This document shows, in pieces, positions 8,858 through 11,323 of a stretch of 11,323 nucleotides of DNA (positions are counted from its first letter, which is position 1; each line of letters starts with the position of its first letter). The translations under genes and the position numbers were made by a program. A model generated the notes under the pieces. It did no database searches and was not told the origin of the DNA. It saw only the letters and a list, made by a program, of their open reading frames with translations. Source of the DNA: Candidatus Rokuibacteriota bacterium (GTDB lineage Bacteria; Methylomirabilota; Methylomirabilia; Rokubacteriales; JACPHL01); contig JACPHL010000152.1 of NCBI GenBank assembly GCA_016188625.1, positions 1-11,323 on the forward strand, written 5' to 3'.

Positions 8858-9592
8858 TCACGAGCCTCGGGCCAGGAAGATCCGGCTCTCGCCGCCCCCG
8901 CCGCGGGGGTCCGCCCGCTTGGCGACGGCGACGAGGAGGCTCGGGGGCGTGCGCCCGAGCACGGCGACGCCGCTGACTACGCCGTCGAACTGGGGGCCCA
9001 GGGTCTCGAGGGTCAGCTCGTCCTCCTGGCGGCGGAGGATCACCACCTCCCCGGCGGTGAACCCCTGGCCGGCCGCGAGATTCCGGGGGACGAGGACCTC
9101 CTCGACCCCGTCCCCGTCGAGATCCCGGGCGAAGAGGTTCGGCTCCGGGGCCTCGACGCCCGGCCCGCCCCCGCCCACCCGTACCGGGGAGCGCCAGAGC
9201 TCGATCCGGCCGCGGGCGACGACCAGGCGGCGGTCGGCGTCGATGTAGACCAGCTCGCGCCCTCCGCCTTTCGTGAGGCTCGCCAGGACCGCGCCCGTGG
9301 CCCTGAACCCCGCCGGGACCTCCACCGCGCCTTCGGGGGTGAGCCGCCCCTCCTGGTAGCGGTACCGGACGACCCGGCCCGCGGCGAGGCGCCCGGCCTC
9401 GGAGCCCTGGCCCCAGAGGGTCTCCTTCACCCCGTCGCCGTCCTCGTCCACCGCCAGGAGGATCGCGGGGATCCCGTCCACCAGCGGGCGCACGGGCGCC
9501 GGCGGGGCGGCGAGGATGAGCGAGGCCGGCCCCACGCCCGGGAGGGAGCGGTTCACCGCCACCGCGAGCCGGTCGGGGCCCTCGAGGGCCAC
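8858..9592 (-). CDS. FG-GAP/VCBS repeat protein, C-terminal half downstream of in-frame amber
   Basis: This is the distal part of a secreted FG-GAP repeat protein whose first half lies at 9653-10738. The frame is the same as the upstream part. Between the TAG at 9653-9655 and the GTG at 9592 lie 20 open, protein-like codons (read as RPEGSWRPAAGAILGVQF and flanks), so the whole reads as one gene of about 626 codons. The segment has beta-propeller style repeats with calcium-loop motifs DEDGDG (49-54 from the GTG) and DLDGDGVEEVLV (157-168), and ends in SRIFLARGS before TGA. The GTG at 9592 lacks a good ribosome binding site and would begin inside a propeller blade, so a separate functional protein is doubtful. 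Codon use resembles that of its neighbours, which suggests the break is recent, read through or artefactual. Confidence 0.7.
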   Translation of the reverse strand: MALEGPDRLAVAVNRSLPGVGPASLILAAPPAPVRPLVDGIPAILLAVDEDGDGVKETLWGQGSEAGRLAAGRVVRYRYQEGRLTPEGAVEVPAGFRATGAVLASLTKGGGRELVYIDADRRLVVARGRIELWRSPVRVGGGGPGVEAPEPNLFARDLDGDGVEEVLVPRNLAAGQGFTAGEVVILRRQEDELTLETLGPQFDGVVSGVAVLGRTPPSLLVAVAKRADPRGGGGESRIFLARGS

Positions 9593-9652
9593 GAACTGGA
9601 CCCCCAGGATCGCCCCCGCGGCCGGGCGCCAGCTCCCCTCCGGCCGGAGCCC

Positions 9653-9655
9653 CTA
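9653..9655 (-). other. In-frame TAG amber codon interrupting the FG-GAP protein
   Basis: The minus strand reads CCC TAG GGG at this point. Codons before it (SFYRLTP) and after it (GLRPEGSW) continue a plausible blade of the same protein in the same frame. A CAG (Gln) codon one transition away would restore the reading. It is the only TAG in frame with a recognised gene in the window; all true gene ends use TGA. Confidence 0.85.
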
Positions 9656-10738
9656 GGGCGTCAACCGGTAGAACGAGACGCTCTCCCCGTCGGTCAGCAC
9701 GAGCTGGGGCGACGCCCCGGCCGCGCGGGGCTCGGCGGCATCCACGGCCAGGGCGAACTGCCCGAGGCTCCCGATCTCGGCGAGCGGGAGGGCGTCTCCC
9801 CTTCGCCTGTCCCGGGGGCTGGCGAAGAAGCTCCGGAGGATGGCGCTCCGGGCGAGCGGCACCGGCTCGCCCCCGGCCTTGATGGCATCGGGCTCCGGGG
9901 GCGGGGACGGAGGCGCCGGTCGCCGAGGAGCGAGGGCGAGCCGAGCCAGGGTTCCCAGGAGCTCGGTGGCGGTCATGAGCGGACGCCGCTGCGCCAGGGA
10001 GAGGAGCCGGACCTCGAGGGCAGTCTCGGTCGCGGCCGGGCGGAGCGTGGCCACCAGGAGGTAGTCCACCCCGAACGCCCGCCGGAACTCGGCCAGCCGA
10101 TCCCCGGCCCCCAGCACTCCGTCGGCCGACAGGACCTCCCCTGGGAGCCCGGCCTTGAGGCGATCGGCGAAGATCGGGCGGAAGCGCCCGGTCGCCTCCA
10201 GCTCGCTTGCCAGCGCCGCGGCCAACGGATCCTCGCCGCCCCCACCGGCCGCCTCAGGCCTCGTCAGGGTGAGGAGCCCGAGCCGGATCGGCCCGCGGGC
10301 CGTCCGGACCCGATCCCCGGGTCTCGGCATCGCCCCTGGCGGGGGCTCGAGCAGCCTGGCCGTGGCGTCCCCCTCGCGGACCGCCTGGACCGCCACCCGC
10401 CCGAGGGGCTCCTCGACGTGGCCGAGGAGCTGGCCGGTCCGCGGGTGGCGGAGCTCCCGCCCCCGCCTGAACAGGATCAGCTCAGCCTCGACGGGGAGAC
10501 CATCCCGCGCCCCGAGCCCGATCCGGACCGTCCCGCCCTGGACCTCCAGCACCTCCCCTTCGATCTCGGGGAACTGACGGAGCACCGCCTGGACGAGGGG
10601 GTGAAGCGGGGAGGGGCTCGACTCCTGGGACTCCTGGGCCGACGGCGAGGCGGCCATGAGAAGGCCGAGGAGCGCCAGGCCGGCGGAGCGACGGAGCATC
10701 GGGGAGGTCGGGATCGGGGCGGGGGCGACGCTGCTCAA
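9653..10738 (-). CDS. Secreted FlgT/CsgG-like + FG-GAP repeat envelope protein, N-terminal half
   Basis: The product is 361 residues up to an in-frame TAG. A signal peptide is clear: RR at 16-17, hydrophobic GLALLGLLMAA (20-30) and a likely cut after SPSA (34). Residues about 46-150 resemble the C-terminal domain of flagellar assembly protein FlgT, with EIEGEVLEVQGGTVRIGLG, then LRHPRTGQLLG and GRVAVQAV. Residues about 155-265 resemble the CsgG/TolB-N/FlgO-like fold, with LAAALASELEATGRFRPIF and GVDYLLVATLRPA. From about 325 the first propeller-like repeat begins (LVLTDGESVSFYRL), and it continues past the stop into the downstream ORF. The start is uncertain: TTG at 10738 has GAGG four bases upstream, while an ATG at 10699 gives a more typical signal peptide but no ribosome binding site. 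The role is unknown; an exported or periplasmic structural or sensor protein is likely. Domain assignments are by eye. Confidence 0.8.
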   Translation of the reverse strand: MSSVAPAPIPTSPMLRRSAGLALLGLLMAASPSAQESQESSPSPLHPLVQAVLRQFPEIEGEVLEVQGGTVRIGLGARDGLPVEAELILFRRGRELRHPRTGQLLGHVEEPLGRVAVQAVREGDATARLLEPPPGAMPRPGDRVRTARGPIRLGLLTLTRPEAAGGGGEDPLAAALASELEATGRFRPIFADRLKAGLPGEVLSADGVLGAGDRLAEFRRAFGVDYLLVATLRPAATETALEVRLLSLAQRRPLMTATELLGTLARLALAPRRPAPPSPPPEPDAIKAGGEPVPLARSAILRSFFASPRDRRRGDALPLAEIGSLGQFALAVDAAEPRAAGASPQLVLTDGESVSFYRLTP

Positions 10739-10875
10739 CGGGCCTCGATTCCGTCAGGGATCCCGGCGTCGGGGGTCTCCTTCCGAGGGGGAGCGAGGCC
10801 GAGCCCACGCGCCTCGGGGGTGCCGCTCATCGGGGCCGGGGAGCAGACGACGAGGCCGAAGCTCATCCGGATCAT
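10735..10875 (-). CDS. Possible 46-residue leader ORF, near-leaderless and coupled to the envelope gene
   Basis: The ORF reads from ATG 10875 (MIRMSFGLVVCS at the N terminus, IPDGIEAR at the C terminus) to a TGA at 10735-10737 that overlaps the TTG start of the envelope gene as TTGA. Its ATG lies about nine bases downstream of a predicted -10 box, so the mRNA would be nearly leaderless. No family is recognised, and no signal peptide or domain is convincing. It could be a leader peptide that couples translation to the next gene, or a chance open stretch in GC-rich DNA. The evidence is positional only. Confidence 0.35.
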   Translation of the reverse strand: MIRMSFGLVVCSPAPMSGTPEARGLGLAPPRKETPDAGIPDGIEAR

Positions 10876-10883
10876 CGGCCCAC

Positions 10884-10912
10884 ATTCTACCACCCGGCCC
10901 CGGGGGCAGCAA
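10884..10912 (-). promoter_or_regulatory. Predicted extended -10 promoter for the envelope-protein unit
   Basis: On the minus strand, TGGTAGAAT gives an extended -10 (TAGAAT at 10884-10889, five of six consensus bases, with TG one base upstream). TTGCTG at 10907-10912 serves as a -35 after a 17-base spacer. The expected transcript start is near 10877, directly before the ATG of the short ORF. AT-rich sites are rare in this GC-rich window, which makes the match more meaningful. Confidence 0.55.
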
Positions 10913-10935
10913 GGACGGCGCGCGGAGGCGGCGCC

Positions 10936-10964
10936 TTGACACCTCGGGGGGGTCGTGCTATCTA
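10936..10964 (+). promoter_or_regulatory. Near-consensus sigma-70 promoter for the FmdB-type gene
   Basis: A perfect TTGACA (10936-10941), a 17-base spacer and TATCTA (10959-10964) point toward the zinc-ribbon gene. The expected start is near 10971, which leaves a leader of about 40 bases before the GTG at 11011. The -35 boxes of this promoter and of the divergent minus-strand promoter lie only 23 bases apart, so a shared regulator could act on both. Confidence 0.75.
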
Positions 10965-11010
10965 AACGGAGCAGAACGCGATCGAAAACCCATCTCGGTG
11001 GAGGGCCAGC

Positions 11011-11295
11011 GTGCCGACCTACGAGTACGAGTGCGAAGGGTGCCGTCGGACCTACGAGATCCGGCAGCGGATCTCCGACCCGCCCCTGACCGCCTGCCGG
11101 GAGTGCGGGGGGCCGATCCGGCGGCTCCTCTCCCCGGCCGGGTTCATCCTGAAGGGGTCCGGCTTCTACGTCAACGACTACCCCTCCGAATCCCGGAAGA
11201 AGGCGGCCGAGGCCGAGAAGAAGGGGTCAGACACGAAGGAGGCGTCCGCCGCTCCGGCCCCCGCCCCTAAGAGCTCCGAGTCGCCCGCACCTTGA
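11011..11295 (+). CDS. FmdB family zinc-ribbon protein
   Basis: This 94-residue protein is the only gene on the plus strand. It begins MPTYEYECEGC, the standard opening of FmdB/CxxC_CxxC regulatory-type zinc ribbons. Two knuckles, C8-x2-C11 and C29-x2-C32, flank TYEIRQRISDPPLTA, followed by IRRLLSPAGFILKGSGFYVNDY. The tail (about 60-94) is charged, then Ala/Pro-rich, as is common in the family. The founding FmdB was linked to amide-utilisation gene regulation, but the role of most members is unknown, so no specific function is assigned. The GTG start at 11011 has GGTGGAGGG (10997-11005) upstream and yields the canonical N terminus. It has its own strong predicted promoter and diverges from the envelope-protein unit. 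The 28 bases after its stop show no identifiable start of another gene. Confidence 0.93.
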   Translation: MPTYEYECEGCRRTYEIRQRISDPPLTACRECGGPIRRLLSPAGFILKGSGFYVNDYPSESRKKAAEAEKKGSDTKEASAAPAPAPKSSESPAP

Positions 11296-11323
11296 CCGCG
11301 GCCCCCGGCCCCGCCCCGAGCGC

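Noticed and set aside
9590-9655. The FG-GAP region as two independent adjacent genes
   Set aside because: Both parts share the frame, the intervening 20 codons are protein-like, and the candidate GTG lacks a convincing ribosome binding site and would start inside a repeat.
8597-10939. A 780-codon open frame on the plus strand opposite the FG-GAP protein
   Set aside because: It is compositionally an antisense shadow of a GC-rich gene (Arg/Gly/Pro/Glu rich, no motifs), while the minus strand has a signal peptide, calcium loops and family-like segments.
10754-10942. A 62-codon minus-strand ORF covering the divergent promoters
   Set aside because: It runs through both predicted promoters, is rich in Arg/Pro, and has no ribosome binding site or family resemblance.

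Overview
The window is very GC-rich and carries bacterial housekeeping genes packed almost without spacers. Every gene except the last lies on the minus strand, so the region reads from high to low coordinates. Every stop that closes a gene here is TGA. GTG and TTG starts are common. The protein style (two-subunit glycyl-tRNA synthetase, bacterial AspRS with a GAD insertion, an FmdB zinc ribbon, an envelope protein with FG-GAP repeats) suits an uncultured high-GC lineage such as Methylomirabilota/Rokubacteria or a deltaproteobacterial relative. That placement is an impression from sequence style, not a database result.

Layout from right to left. An FmdB-type zinc-ribbon gene (11011-11295, plus strand) has a near-consensus sigma-70 promoter. 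It diverges from a minus-strand unit that begins with a predicted extended -10 promoter. That unit continues with a possible 46-codon leader ORF and a secreted FlgT/CsgG-like plus FG-GAP repeat protein (10738-8858), which is cut in two by an in-frame amber codon. After a 64-base C-rich spacer comes a tight run: gamma-class carbonic anhydrase, hisS, aspS, phoH, ybeY and era (8793-2998). A 109-base spacer with two strong inverted repeats follows. Then come recO, glyQ and glyS; glyS runs off the left edge.

The core phoH-ybeY-era-recO-glyQ-glyS order is a known conserved neighbourhood linking 16S rRNA maturation (YbeY, Era, probably PhoH), repair (RecO) and tRNA charging (GlyQS). Here hisS-aspS sits directly upstream, and the often-present pgpH and dgkA genes are absent. 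Most junctions are four-base start/stop overlaps (ATGA, GTGA or TTGA), which suggests translational coupling.

The points most worth a second look are three departures in otherwise ordinary genes: the amber codon inside the FG-GAP protein, an apparent in-frame loss of about 20 residues in the Era G domain, and replacement of the third YbeY metal-binding His by Asp. The last two lie in overlapping genes of one pathway. No mobile element, CRISPR array, tRNA or rRNA was seen.
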